Shown here piece by piece: positions 49,362-58,495 of a DNA stretch of 64,000 nt. Numbering within the stretch: position 1 is the first letter of the stretch; every line of letters begins with the position of its first letter. The position numbers and the translations under genes are program-made. The stretch comes from Phycisphaerales bacterium (lineage in GTDB: Bacteria > Planctomycetota > Phycisphaerae > Phycisphaerales > SM1A02), in the NCBI GenBank assembly GCA_009691725.1, contig SIAP01000008.1, positions 23,394 to 87,393 of the forward strand. The letters run 5' to 3'. The notes beneath the pieces were generated by a model. That model had not been told where the DNA came from. It was given only the letters and a program-made list of their open reading frames with translations, and did no database searches.

Positions 49362-50344
49362 CAATGCCAATCCCCACTCTCTTGACACGCGACCTGCTCC
49401 AGGTGATCGATCTTTCGGCACTGGAGATCACCCAACTGTTCGCACTGGCGACTCGCCTGAAGGCGGACTATTCACGATTCGCCGGGACGCTCTCGCAGCG
49501 CTCGCTCGTGATGCTCTTCGAGAAGCCGTCTCTTCGCACGCGCGTTTCGTTCGAACTTGGATTTCAGAAGCTCGGCGGTGGTGTCGTCTTCTTGGATCAT
49601 CAATCCTCACCAATCGGTGCTCGTGAAACGGTCGAGGACTATGCCCACAATCTCTCCCGTTGGGCAAGTCTCGTTGCCATTCGGTGTCGCTCTCACCATC
49701 TCCTCACGCGATTCGCCGCCGCGAGTTCCGTCCCAGTCATCAACGCACTCAGCGATCTGCATCACCCCTGCCAGGCACTCGCTGACATTTTTACCCTCAC
49801 CGAGTCGGGCATTGCACCCGCCGACCTTCATCTCGCATGGGTGGGTGATGGGAACAACGTCTGCATCTCGCTCATCGAAACAGTGGCAACACTCGGCGGC
49901 AAGATCACCGTGGTCACCCCGCCATCGTGCAGACCATCCGCAGAACTCCTTCGAGTTGCGCAAGGTCGCTCTGCTCGCAGCGGTGCGTGCATTCTCTGCA
50001 CGGCTGACCTCGACGCGATCACAGGCGCTGATGCTGTCTACACGGATGTGTGGGTGTCAATGGGCGAGGAATCACTCGCTGCAGAGAAGACCGCTGCGCT
50101 CACTCCGTTTCGCGTCGACCGAGCACTCATGGAGCGTGCTGGATCGAAGGCTCGGTTCATGCATTGCCTCCCGGCCAAGCGCGGCGAAGAGGTCGCAGCC
50201 GAAGTGATCGACTCGGCGCGTTCCATCGTCTTCGATCAAGCAGAAAACCGAATGCATATTCAGAATGCCCTGATGCTGGCACTGCTCAAGAATGATGTCG
50301 CAGCCCAAGCCTCCCCCATCGCACGCACCACGATGCAATCGTAG
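49358..50344 (+). CDS. argF: Ornithine carbamoyltransferase
   Basis: Makes citrulline from ornithine and carbamoyl phosphate. It has 328 residues. The carbamoyl-phosphate loop reads SLRTR (58-62) instead of the more common STRTR, a variant also seen in other OTCases. [11 protein letters not shown] (133-143), VSMGEE and [12 protein letters not shown] are the ornithine-site blocks; the HPCQALAD and HCLPA motifs favour ornithine over acetyl- or succinylornithine. ATG 49358 overlaps the argB stop; ATG 49364 is an alternative. Confidence 0.95.
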   Translation: MTMPIPTLLTRDLLQVIDLSALEITQLFALATRLKADYSRFAGTLSQRSLVMLFEKPSLRTRVSFELGFQKLGGGVVFLDHQSSPIGARETVEDYAHNLSRWASLVAIRCRSHHLLTRFAAASSVPVINALSDLHHPCQALADIFTLTESGIAPADLHLAWVGDGNNVCISLIETVATLGGKITVVTPPSCRPSAELLRVAQGRSARSGACILCTADLDAITGADAVYTDVWVSMGEESLAAEKTAALTPFRVDRALMERAGSKARFMHCLPAKRGEEVAAEVIDSARSIVFDQAENRMHIQNALMLALLKNDVAAQASPIARTTMQS

Positions 50345-50409
50345 ATCACTCGCTTTTCGTTCCCCGCCACTCGTTCCCCCTTTGTTCCATGCCTACTGAA
50401 GGAGCCATC

Positions 50410-51684
50410 ATGACTCAGCCATTCACACCCCGTCGTGTCTCACTCGCTTACTCTGGAGGGCTCGACACCTCCTGCATCATTCCATGGCTCGTCGAAACCT
50501 ACGGCTGCGAAGTCATCGCCGTTGTCGCTGATGTCGGACAGGGTTCCCGCGAACTTGAAGGCATCGAAGAGAAGGCGATTCGTTCCGGTGCCACCAAATG
50601 CGTGATCAAGGATTTGCGACGGGACTTCCTCGAAGAGTTCGCCTATCCAATGGCGATTACAGGCGCGATCTACGAGGGGCGATATCTGTTGGGCACATCG
50701 ATCGCTCGTCCAATCATCGCGCGAGCGCAAGTTGAAGTCGCACTCGAAGAGGGATGCGATGCCCTGAGCCACGGGTGCACCGGGAAAGGAAATGACCAAG
50801 TGCGATTCGAGTTCACATTCGCAGCGCTTGCGCCACATCTGCCAGTCATTGCACCGTGGAGACTCTGGAATCTCAAGAGCAGAGAGCAGATGCTCGACTA
50901 CCTGAAAGTTCGGTCGATCCCCTGCGCGGCAAGCGCGGAGAAGATTTACTCTCGAGACGCGAACATCTGGCACATTTCGCATGAGGGCGGCGAGCTCGAG
51001 GATCCGTGGAAGGCTCCACCAGAAGATGTGTGGATGCTCACCTGCGATCCAGTGCGTGCGCCTGACGCTGGTGCTGAACTCACACTCTCGTTCCGAAGTG
51101 GATTCCCAACTGCCATCGATGGAGTGCCGATGGACTCTGTCACAATTCTGGAGACGCTGAACCGAATCGGTGGAGAGCACGGAGTGGGTCGGGTCGATCT
51201 CGTGGAGAACAGGCTCGTCGGGATGAAGAGTCGCGGCGCGTACGAAACGCCGGGCGGAACCATTCTGATGGAAGCGCTCCGAGGGCTCGAGCAATTGTGC
51301 TACGACCGCGAAACCACGCAGTGGCGACAACGACTTGCACTGGACTTCGCCCGCATCGTCTACGAGGGAACCTGGTTCACACCCGTTCGCGAGTCACTCT
51401 GGACAAGTGCGAAGCATGCAGCGCAGATCCTCGATGGCGATGTCCGCGTTCGCCTCTTCAAGGGAACGGCGATCGTCTCTGGACGGCGCAGCCCAAACAC
51501 GCTCTATAGTGAAGCGTTCGCGACATTTGGCGTCGACGAGGTCTATGACCAAACCCACGCCGAAGGATTCATCCGCCTTTTTTCGCTTCCGACGCGCATT
51601 CGCGCCCTCAAAGCCGCGGCAAAGGCAGCGGTCGTGGGGTCACGCGCTGCGCACCGTGAGTCTGCCCCGCAGGGAACCCGATGA
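50410..51684 (+). CDS. argG: Argininosuccinate synthase
   Basis: A 424-residue ATP pyrophosphatase-fold enzyme joining citrulline and aspartate. [18 protein letters not shown] is the P-loop; [38 protein letters not shown] and [10 protein letters not shown] are family blocks. AAGGAG precedes ATG 50410. Its stop overlaps argH (51681-51684). The C-terminal tail is slightly longer than usual. Confidence 0.97.
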   Translation: MTQPFTPRRVSLAYSGGLDTSCIIPWLVETYGCEVIAVVADVGQGSRELEGIEEKAIRSGATKCVIKDLRRDFLEEFAYPMAITGAIYEGRYLLGTSIARPIIARAQVEVALEEGCDALSHGCTGKGNDQVRFEFTFAALAPHLPVIAPWRLWNLKSREQMLDYLKVRSIPCAASAEKIYSRDANIWHISHEGGELEDPWKAPPEDVWMLTCDPVRAPDAGAELTLSFRSGFPTAIDGVPMDSVTILETLNRIGGEHGVGRVDLVENRLVGMKSRGAYETPGGTILMEALRGLEQLCYDRETTQWRQRLALDFARIVYEGTWFTPVRESLWTSAKHAAQILDGDVRVRLFKGTAIVSGRRSPNTLYSEAFATFGVDEVYDQTHAEGFIRLFSLPTRIRALKAAAKAAVVGSRAAHRESAPQGTR

Positions 51685-53597
51685 GTGTGACATGGGGTGG
51701 TCGATTCACGACTGCAGCGGATCCCATCTTCCGAGAGTTCAACGATTCCCTCTCGTTCGATCGCACATTGGTGCGCGAAGACATTGAAGGAAGCGTTGGA
51801 TGGGCTTGCGCTCTCGAACGAGCGGGCGTCTTGACCGAGGCTGAACTGCGATCCCTCGTCGATGCGCTTGGCGATGTCTTGCGGCACGCAATCGAAAGTC
51901 CCTCGTCGCTGATCGACGCAGCAGATGAAGACATCCACTCATGGGTGGAACGAGAACTCGTCGCGCGAGTCGGATCGCTTGGCAAGAAACTGCACACTGG
52001 GAGAAGTCGAAATGACCAGGTCGCCACAGACCTCCGACTCTGGACGCTGAAACAAATCACCGCACGAAGCGACGAGATTGACGGATGCATCCGCAGTCTG
52101 ATCGCAGTGGCCCAACGAGAACGCGAAACAGTCTTCCCTGGCTACACCCATCTGCAACGCGCGCAACCGATTCTCTTTGGGCACTGGTGCATGGCGTATG
52201 TTGAGATGCTGCTTCGAGATCGCGAGCGCTTCGCAGACGCCGCCATTCGTGCGGGACTCTGCCCACTCGGTTCCGGCGCACTTGCTGGAACCGCTTATCC
52301 CATCGATCGCGTTCAACTGGCGCACGACCTTGGATTTTCTGGACCCACCGCAAACTCGCTCGACGCTGTCAGCGACCGCGACTTCGTGGTGGAGACACTC
52401 GCCGCCAGTACGCTCGCATCGATTCACCTCTCGCGCCTCGCCGAAGATCTCATTTTTTACAGCACTGGTGAAGCGGGACTCGTGGAACTCTCCGACTCTG
52501 TGACCAGTGGCTCAAGTCTGATGCCACAGAAAAAGAACCCCGATGCGCTCGAACTCATTCGGGGAAAGACCGGCAGGCAAGTCGCCAACCTCGTCAACAT
52601 TCTCACCGTTCTCAAAGGACTCCCACTCGCCTACAACAAGGATCTGCAGGAAGACAAGGAACCACTCTTCGATTCAATGACACAACTCTCGCTGTCGCTG
52701 CGGATGATTCCTCCGGTCCTCGATGGCATCATCGTGCACCGCGAACGCGCTCGGATTGCGGCGTGCGGCGGATACTCAAACGCCACTGAACTCGCTGATT
52801 ACCTTGTGAAACAAGGGATTCCGTTTCGTGATGCTCACCATTCGGTTGGGCGGTTGGTCCGTGAAGCGATCCGCGAATCGAAGCCACTCGAGGAGCTGTC
52901 CGTGGCGCAGATGCAGTTGATCGAGCCTTCGGTCCGCGAAGATGTCTTCGTCGCGCTCACCGTCGATCGAGCGCTGGCGCAACGCGATGTCGTGGGCGGA
53001 ACTGCTCCGTCAAAGGTCGCTGGATCGATTGACGCTGCGCGGCGTCAGATGGATCCCCGACACGAAGATGCTCCTCCTTCTGGACGCACCACGCTCCCTG
53101 TCACGATTCGAGAGGCGCACATCGATGACCTCGACGCGATTTGCGCAATCATCGAACATTGGGCGCGCGAAGGAGAACATCTCCCACGGTCGCGCGACGA
53201 GATCTTGGAGTCACTCTCGGAGTTTGCTGTCGCGGTCGACGGCGATCGCGTCGTCGGATGCGGATCACTCTGGATTTACACGCCGCAACTTGCGGAGATT
53301 CGATCGCTCGGGGTTGTCCCAGGACTCAAAGGCGGTGGGCTGGGATCCACTCTCACCCGCTACTTCGTCGATTGGGCTGCAGACCTGGGCATTCCAAAGG
53401 TCTTCGTGCTGACCCGCGCCCCAGAATTCTTCGCGCGCTGCGGGTTCTCGACCGTCAGTGTCAGCATCCTCCCCGAGAAAGTGCTCAAGGATTGTGCAAA
53501 GTGCCCGAGAAACAACGCGTGCGATGAAGTCGCGATGACGCTCGATACTGGCGCACTTCCGCTCGCGAGCAGCGCAGTTCAAGGACCTCGTTCATGA
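51681..53597 (+). CDS. argH: Argininosuccinate lyase fused to a GNAT acetyltransferase (ArgH(A) type)
   Basis: A 638-residue bifunctional protein. Residues 1-455 are argininosuccinate lyase: HTGRSRNDQ (105-113) and the family signature [12 protein letters not shown] (277-288). A linker at 456-470 leads to a GNAT domain (471-620) with the acetyl-CoA loop [12 protein letters not shown] (about 544-556), [10 protein letters not shown], and a Cys pair motif [14 protein letters not shown] near the end, as in short N-acetylglutamate synthases. The same fusion is known as ArgH(A) in Moritella/Vibrio-type bacteria, where the tail makes N-acetylglutamate for step one of the pathway. It overlaps argG and argJ by 4 bp. 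That argJ is also present makes the pathway partly redundant for acetylation. Confidence 0.93.
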   Translation: MSVTWGGRFTTAADPIFREFNDSLSFDRTLVREDIEGSVGWACALERAGVLTEAELRSLVDALGDVLRHAIESPSSLIDAADEDIHSWVERELVARVGSLGKKLHTGRSRNDQVATDLRLWTLKQITARSDEIDGCIRSLIAVAQRERETVFPGYTHLQRAQPILFGHWCMAYVEMLLRDRERFADAAIRAGLCPLGSGALAGTAYPIDRVQLAHDLGFSGPTANSLDAVSDRDFVVETLAASTLASIHLSRLAEDLIFYSTGEAGLVELSDSVTSGSSLMPQKKNPDALELIRGKTGRQVANLVNILTVLKGLPLAYNKDLQEDKEPLFDSMTQLSLSLRMIPPVLDGIIVHRERARIAACGGYSNATELADYLVKQGIPFRDAHHSVGRLVREAIRESKPLEELSVAQMQLIEPSVREDVFVALTVDRALAQRDVVGGTAPSKVAGSIDAARRQMDPRHEDAPPSGRTTLPVTIREAHIDDLDAICAIIEHWAREGEHLPRSRDEILESLSEFAVAVDGDRVVGCGSLWIYTPQLAEIRSLGVVPGLKGGGLGSTLTRYFVDWAADLGIPKVFVLTRAPEFFARCGFSTVSVSILPEKVLKDCAKCPRNNACDEVAMTLDTGALPLASSAVQGPRS

Positions 53598-54841
53598 CGA
53601 GCGTTGTCGGACACGCGAGCACCTCCCACACCACCGCTCCCGATTGGCCGAGAGGTTTCGCGTCGGCTGGAATTGCGGCTGGCATCAAGAAGAGTGGCGC
53701 TCCTGATTTGGCGTTGTTGATTGGCAGCGGCGTTGGCAGTGGGCTGGACGCCGAGGAACTCTCCGCCGCTGCGGTCTTCACTCGCAATCTCATTGCGGCA
53801 GCACCAGTTCAACTTTCACGCGCCCACCTCACGGAATCCGAGGGACGCATCTGCGCACTGCTCATCAATTCTGGTTGCGCCAATGCCGCCACTGGAGCGG
53901 ACGGAATGGCACGCGCTGTGACCTCGACCGAGTTGCTCGCAGAAGCGCTTGGAATCGATTCGCGATCGGTCCTCGTCAACTCGACAGGAGTGATCGGCGC
54001 CGCACTTCCGATCGAACGCATCGGCAGTGCGCTTCCCGCACTCACGAAGTCACTGGCAACTGGATCCTGCGATTCTTTTGCTCGGGCCATCATGACGACT
54101 GACACTCGACCAAAGTGGTCGACCCGCAGCATCCATTGGATGGATGGCGTGACGCCTCGACACTGCACAGTGACTGGAGTGGCGAAGGGCGCAGGGATGA
54201 TCCATCCAAACATGGCGACGATGATTGCAGTCATTGCGACCGATGCGACACTCACGCCGACCCAATTGGATGGGCACCTGCGATCCGCAGTCGATTGCAG
54301 TTTTCACCGCATTTCGGTGGATGGCGATACGAGTACGAACGACAGTGTCTTCGCGCTCGCTTCAAACTGCGCAGGAGTTGCTCCAACAGAGCAGCTCGCG
54401 ATGGCCTTCGACGCTGTTGCGCAAGACCTGGCGCTGATGGTGGTGCGGGATGGCGAGGGATTCGAGCGCGGCATCGAAGTTCGAGTGTCTGGCGCTCGAA
54501 CAAGTGCTGATGCGCTCCAAGTCGCCCGCACAGTGGCGATGAGTTTGCTCGTGCGCACCGCAGTCACTGGCGGCGACCCAAACTGGGGACGGATCTTGGC
54601 TGCGGCTGGTCGCGCTGGAGTCAACTTCGACCCTGCGCAACTGCGAGTATCCGCCGGTGGTGTCCCCCTCTTCGCCGATGGCGCACCCGTTGATGCAGAC
54701 GCGACCGCTGTTCGCGGCGCTTTCACCGCGGACAGCGTCCGCCTCGAACTCGATCTTGGAATGGGAATGGCCCGCGACGTGTTCTGGTCGTGCGGTCTCA
54801 CGAAGCGGTATGTTGAAATCAACGCCGACTACACCAGTTAG
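53594..54841 (+). CDS. argJ: Glutamate N-acetyltransferase / ornithine acetyltransferase
   Basis: A 415-residue Ntn-type self-cleaving enzyme that moves the acetyl group from acetylornithine to glutamate (and in bifunctional forms also makes acetylglutamate from acetyl-CoA). KGAGMIHPNMATM is the autocleavage site (between Ala and the nucleophilic Thr). ALLINSGCANAATG, TGVIGAALPI and GDPNWGRILAAAGRAGV are family blocks. ATGA overlap with argH. The C-terminal YVEINADYTS is canonical. It ends the cluster; argD is not present. Confidence 0.96.
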   Translation: MTSVVGHASTSHTTAPDWPRGFASAGIAAGIKKSGAPDLALLIGSGVGSGLDAEELSAAAVFTRNLIAAAPVQLSRAHLTESEGRICALLINSGCANAATGADGMARAVTSTELLAEALGIDSRSVLVNSTGVIGAALPIERIGSALPALTKSLATGSCDSFARAIMTTDTRPKWSTRSIHWMDGVTPRHCTVTGVAKGAGMIHPNMATMIAVIATDATLTPTQLDGHLRSAVDCSFHRISVDGDTSTNDSVFALASNCAGVAPTEQLAMAFDAVAQDLALMVVRDGEGFERGIEVRVSGARTSADALQVARTVAMSLLVRTAVTGGDPNWGRILAAAGRAGVNFDPAQLRVSAGGVPLFADGAPVDADATAVRGAFTADSVRLELDLGMGMARDVFWSCGLTKRYVEINADYTS

Positions 54842-54853
54842 CGAATCCCGTTG

Positions 54854-55354
54854 TCAGCCCGGCGTTGCGCCCGGCGTCGCGCCCGGCGTTGCGTTTCGTG
54901 GAGAATCTTCCTGATCGATTCGTTGGCGTGCAGTAGCGCAGATCGATCTCCAATCTCCAGGAAGTGACGGACCAATCACGATGAGTCCCCTGCGAATCTC
55001 GGCTCGGTCGATCGTTGAGATGAGCGATCCATCCAATGCGAGGCACCCTGCGATCGCGCCGAAGTAACGCAAGAAGAAGCCCAGTGCGACTGAATCTCCG
55101 GCGCGAAGATCGCTCTCTCGAATCGACATCTTCGCATTGACCTTCCACGCAATCCACCCCTCTCGCGTGGTCGGGGTCGTGCTGCATTGGTCGAGCACCG
55201 ATCGACTCCACTCTGCTCCATCAACTGCTGCGCAACGCGCTGCGAGTAAGTCAATCGGCAATGCCGATTCACCCAGAATTGCGCAGAACAATTGCATCGC
55301 CATGGAGTTCGTCACCACCGGCAGTGTGTCTGCGGCGTCACGATCCCCGTTCAT
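54854..55354 (-). CDS. Hypothetical protein following the sigma factor
   Basis: A 166-residue protein overlapping the upstream sigma-factor stop by 17 bp. No signal peptide; one moderately hydrophobic helix (about 92-112, SVALGFFLRYFGAIAGCLALDGSL) is too polar for a confident membrane span. The C-terminus ends in three copies of ATPG, encoded by a 12-bp tandem array. The overlap suggests a functional partner of the sigma factor (for example an anti-sigma factor), but no family is recognised. Confidence 0.5.
   Translation of the reverse strand: MNGDRDAADTLPVVTNSMAMQLFCAILGESALPIDLLAARCAAVDGAEWSRSVLDQCSTTPTTREGWIAWKVNAKMSIRESDLRAGDSVALGFFLRYFGAIAGCLALDGSLISTIDRAEIRRGLIVIGPSLPGDWRSICATARQRIDQEDSPRNATPGATPGATPG
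54857..54892 (+). repeat. Tandem array, 3 x 12 bp
   Basis: GCCCGGCGTTGC three times (the middle copy has one C for T), in the 3' end of the minus-strand hypothetical gene, where it encodes ATPG repeats. Confidence 0.9.
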
Positions 55355-56051
55355 GCAACACCTCCATCATGGCTCGAACTTCGAGACCGATTTCACTCGT
55401 GAGTGCGCCATCTTTGCGAAGAATGCCGTAGAGGGCGGTCCTCACCTTCGCAGCGACTGCAAAGGCTCTCTGTGCCGCTTGGGGCGCGGTCATGTTGCGC
55501 CGCTCTGCGAGGACTGCATATGGAATCCCATCAACATGATGACTCCAAAACAACTCCCAGTCACACCGAGAGCCCCGCGCATCGAGTTCTGCGATCGCCT
55601 CGCGCATCGCCATGTCGAGTGCCCCGAGCGCCCACGCACGCTCGAATTCATGATGTTGGGATTGACCCGTCGCCTCCACATCATGCAATGCGTCGGAACC
55701 ATGACCGCCCTTGGAGTTTTCGCGGCGCTGTTCGTGGACATACAAATGCAGCCCATTACGCAACCACTGACGCAACCGAAGGCCGCTGTTCAACCAATCC
55801 TTGAGATACTCCTGCTTCGCCAGCCGATGAGCGAAGAAACCCACCACGATGTCCTGTGGTTCGGTCCGAATCGAATCATGCAATCGAAGTGCCCGGCAGT
55901 AGACCACCAGCGGACGCAGGTAACTCGTCATGACATAGCCGTTGGCAAGAGCACGGCCAGCTTCTCCCTCCGAGAGTTTTTCAGAAATCCAGAGGGTACG
56001 AGTCTCGGGAAACGTCTGGCTTGGGGTTGGGGAATCGGAGGTAGTAGCCAT
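55338..56051 (-). CDS. Divergent ECF-like sigma factor
   Basis: A 237-residue protein. Region 2-like segment: YLRPLVVYCRALRLHDSIR, then QDIVVGFFAHRLAKQEYL and RQWLRNGLHLYVHEQRRE, matching the GFFARLL-type region 2 of planctomycete/verrucomicrobial ECF sigma factors. Region 4-like segment: CDWELFWSHHVDGIPYAVLAERRNMTAPQAAQRAFAVAAKV with a helix-turn-helix pattern. A sigma role is inferred from this pattern. ATG 56051 (MATTSDSPTP) is chosen over 56084. No adjacent Ser/Thr kinase, a common partner in planctomycetes, is present. Confidence 0.7.
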   Translation of the reverse strand: MATTSDSPTPSQTFPETRTLWISEKLSEGEAGRALANGYVMTSYLRPLVVYCRALRLHDSIRTEPQDIVVGFFAHRLAKQEYLKDWLNSGLRLRQWLRNGLHLYVHEQRRENSKGGHGSDALHDVEATGQSQHHEFERAWALGALDMAMREAIAELDARGSRCDWELFWSHHVDGIPYAVLAERRNMTAPQAAQRAFAVAAKVRTALYGILRKDGALTSEIGLEVRAMMEVLHERGS

Positions 56052-56127
56052 TATTGATCCAATTTGAAGGTACCTGAGACGCATAGATTTTTTTGAAAGT
56101 TTTTGTCAATGCGACCCTTCCAAGAAC

Positions 56128-56580
56128 CTATATCTCTAGTTCGAGCCCTTCCAGGTTGCAGGCAGTATCGATGGTTGAAATGAACGTCGATGGTTGCGGG
56201 ATTGGATTCCCAAGACCGCCTGAAAATAGCGAGATGAGGATGTCACCACCCTCCTTCTCGGTTTGGTGATTGTTCCCCAGCTGGTCAGTCCAAACGGGGC
56301 GGTCTCGCAGATGTGCGTTGCATGGATTGCGGCGACCGGTTCTTTGCTTGAGGTTCTTTGCGTGAATTTCTGGGGCGAATTTCTGGGGATTCGAGTCCGG
56401 GGGATTGGAGTCCGGGGGATTGGAGTCCGGGGGATTGGAGTCCGGGGGATTGGAGCACGCTCCCCTCGCGTGCGTCTCGGTCGAGTCCTCGGTGCTGATC
56501 CAGTCACCGAGAACGAGTCCGAACGTCGCGAGGGGGCTCTTTCGTTCCTTCCCAACATTGCTCGGCATTCGCCGATCCAT
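56128..56580 (-). CDS. Possible hypothetical protein with NPPDS repeats
   Basis: A 150-codon frame on the sigma-factor strand, ending 76 bp upstream of it and starting 22 bp from the divergent pheS ATG. Residues 1-40 (FGLVLGDWISTEDSTETHA) use codons with G/C at third positions; four NPPDS pentapeptides follow, encoded by a 15-bp tandem array; then a mixed C-terminus (GGDILISLFSGGLGNPIPQPS). The layout suits a small first gene of the sigma operon, but there is no ribosome-binding site or homology I can see. The alternative is that 56052-56602 is non-coding. Confidence 0.35.
   Translation of the reverse strand: MDRRMPSNVGKERKSPLATFGLVLGDWISTEDSTETHARGACSNPPDSNPPDSNPPDSNPPDSNPQKFAPEIHAKNLKQRTGRRNPCNAHLRDRPVWTDQLGNNHQTEKEGGDILISLFSGGLGNPIPQPSTFISTIDTACNLEGLELEI
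56364..56452 (+). repeat. Compound tandem array: 2 x 13 bp then 4 x 15 bp
   Basis: GAATTTCTGGGG plus one base, twice (56364-56389), then GAGTCCGGGGGATTG four times exactly (56393-56452). It lies about 150 bp upstream of pheS. Confidence 0.95.
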
Positions 56581-56602
56581 GCGCCCCTACACTTGTGATC
56601 CG

Positions 56603-57625
56603 ATGTCTTCGCCACTCTCCTCAACTGGCGCCTCGTTCGGTGAGATTGATTCGATCCTGCAGGAGGCGCTCCAAGAACTTGGTTTGGCATCATCGGCGGC
56701 CTCGCTTGAGGCATGGCGCACGAGATTCCTTGGATCCAACGGAAAGCTGAAGTCGCTGATGGGTGGTTTGAAGAGCGCCCCAAAGGATGACAAACGAGAG
56801 CTTGGACAGCGACTCAACGACCTCAAGGAAAAACTGGAATCGGCCTTCGAAGTTCAACGAACCAGCGTGAATGCAACGTCTGGAACTCCGCTGGTCGATC
56901 TCACCGAACCTGGAATCACAACTGGCGAGGGTCGCCGCCACATTCTTTCGCGGACCGTCGACGAAATCATCGACGTCTTTGGGCGAATGGGATTCACCGT
57001 CGCCGATGGACCAGAGGTAGAAGATGAGTGGCACAATTTCACTGCGCTCAATATCCCCCAGGGCCACCCTGCACGTGATGCAAGCGACAATTTTTATATG
57101 GGTGACTCTGTTGGAGTCAAGCGACTTCTCCGAACACAAACCTCGACCGTCCAGATTCGTGCGATGGAGTCGCAGCAGCCTCCGCTGAAGGTCGTCGCGG
57201 TCGGTCGGGTCTACAGACCAGACACACACGATGCGACGCACTTCTCCATGTTCCACCAGATTGAGGGACTCTGCGTCGACCGCAACCTGTCGCTCGTCGA
57301 CCTCAAGACTGCCCTCCTGCAGTTTGCGCATGCCTACTTTGGCGCAGATGCGGAGGTGCGGATGCGCCCAAGTTTCTTCCCATTCACGGAGCCTTCGGCA
57401 GAAGTTGACATGAAGATGCACATCAAAGGACAACTTCAGTGGGTCGAAATCGGGGGCTGCGGAATGGTGGATCCAAATGTTCTCGAAGCCGTCGGACTCG
57501 ACCCGGAACAGTGGAGTGGGTACGCCTTCGGACTTGGAGTCGAGCGGATTGCGATGCGCCGGTATGGAATCACCGATATCCGCTGGCTCTTCGAAAACGA
57601 CGCACGGTTCCTACGCCAGTTCTAG
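56603..57625 (+). CDS. pheS: Phenylalanyl-tRNA synthetase alpha subunit
   Basis: A 340-residue catalytic subunit of the class IIc (alpha-beta)2 enzyme. An N-terminal coiled coil (about 10-85, FLGSNGKLKSLMGGLKSAP) binds tRNA. Motif 2 is FHQIEGLCVD and motif 3 GLGVERIAMRRYGI; HPARDASDNFYM and SFFPFTEPSAEVD are substrate-site blocks. ATG 56603 is chosen; the open frame upstream runs through the tandem array. pheT, normally next, is not in the window: the next gene is on the other strand. Confidence 0.96.
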   Translation: MSSPLSSTGASFGEIDSILQEALQELGLASSAASLEAWRTRFLGSNGKLKSLMGGLKSAPKDDKRELGQRLNDLKEKLESAFEVQRTSVNATSGTPLVDLTEPGITTGEGRRHILSRTVDEIIDVFGRMGFTVADGPEVEDEWHNFTALNIPQGHPARDASDNFYMGDSVGVKRLLRTQTSTVQIRAMESQQPPLKVVAVGRVYRPDTHDATHFSMFHQIEGLCVDRNLSLVDLKTALLQFAHAYFGADAEVRMRPSFFPFTEPSAEVDMKMHIKGQLQWVEIGGCGMVDPNVLEAVGLDPEQWSGYAFGLGVERIAMRRYGITDIRWLFENDARFLRQF

Positions 57626-57627
57626 TG

Positions 57628-57660
57628 CCAGAACCAAGACCAGAACCAAGACCAGAACCA
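57628..57660 (+). repeat. Tandem array, 12-bp unit, about 2.75 copies
   Basis: CCAGAACCAAGA repeated directly after the pheS stop. Confidence 0.9.
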
Positions 57661-57691
57661 CAACAAAAGCCGAAGCCAAAGCATGTGGAAC

Positions 57692-57751
57692 CGCGCGTCC
57701 GCTTGGCATCACGCGCGTCCGCTTGGCATCACGCGCGTCCGCTTGGCATCA
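57692..57751 (+). repeat. Tandem array, 3 x 20 bp exact
   Basis: CGCGCGTCCGCTTGGCATCA three times, followed by a partial CGCGCG, in the convergent pheS/rplQ intergenic space. Confidence 0.95.
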
Positions 57752-57801
57752 CGCGCGAAGTGGTGCACTCCTTGAAAGCGTTGTCGGCGCAGTCGGTCGT
57801 A

Positions 57802-58410
57802 TCACTCTGTTGCTGGCGGGGCAACAGCAGACTTGGTCGTTTCCTTGCGGATCTGCGCGGCAAATGCCGTGCGTCGATCTGCAGTTCCTCGCCGGCCTGA
57901 TGTTCCTCCAGAGACCTGCGATCCACCTTCACGACCAACGAGTTGGAGTACGACAAGATTCGTTGCATCACCAATTCGCCGCTTGTCCAACTTCACAATT
58001 CGGGTGTATCCACCCGGACGGTCCGCGAAGAGCGGCGCGACTCTGGTCATCAAGTGATGCACCAAGCGCGGAGCCTTGCGCAATTCGCCGAAGCGGTTGA
58101 ACTCGATTTCATTGGCAGATGGAACCGTCCAGTAGGGACTCTGCTTTCGAGATTCCTTCACTTTGGGATCCGCAACCCATGCAAACACGGCGCGATCGGT
58201 CAACCTGCTCGTGAGCAAGCGACGCGAGGCGAGAGTGCGATGCCGAGCAATGGTGATCAGGCGCTCAACATATGGCTTGACTGCCTTTGCCTTGGTCAAT
58301 GTGGTGACGATTTCGCCGTGCTCAAAGAGCCCAGCGGCCAAGTTGCGCAGCATCGCCTTGCGATGATCACTTTCGAGGCAGAGTTGTTTTCCAGCGACAC
58401 GATGTCTCAT
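57802..58410 (-). CDS. rplQ: 50S ribosomal protein L17, extended
   Basis: A 202-residue protein (E. coli 127). The start MRHRVAGKQLCLESDHRKAMLRNLAAGLFEHGEIVTTLTKAKAVKPYVERLI is canonical; GGYTRIVKLDKRRIGDATNLVVLQLV closes the fold. Extra length comes from an insert around 80-115 and a basic Ala/Thr-rich C-terminal tail of about 40 residues. It is the last gene of the alpha-type operon, downstream of rpoA by 85 bp. Confidence 0.96.
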   Translation of the reverse strand: MRHRVAGKQLCLESDHRKAMLRNLAAGLFEHGEIVTTLTKAKAVKPYVERLITIARHRTLASRRLLTSRLTDRAVFAWVADPKVKESRKQSPYWTVPSANEIEFNRFGELRKAPRLVHHLMTRVAPLFADRPGGYTRIVKLDKRRIGDATNLVVLQLVGREGGSQVSGGTSGRRGTADRRTAFAAQIRKETTKSAVAPPATE

Positions 58411-58495
58411 AATTCAATACTCCTTTGGTCTTGATACCTAGATCTGCGAAGTCAGCTCGACAAGCCTAGGTCGACAATACAGTGAGCGCGATCGC

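Noticed and set aside
50440..51330. 296-codon frame antisense to argG
   Set aside because: Shadow of argG; no start context or family resemblance.
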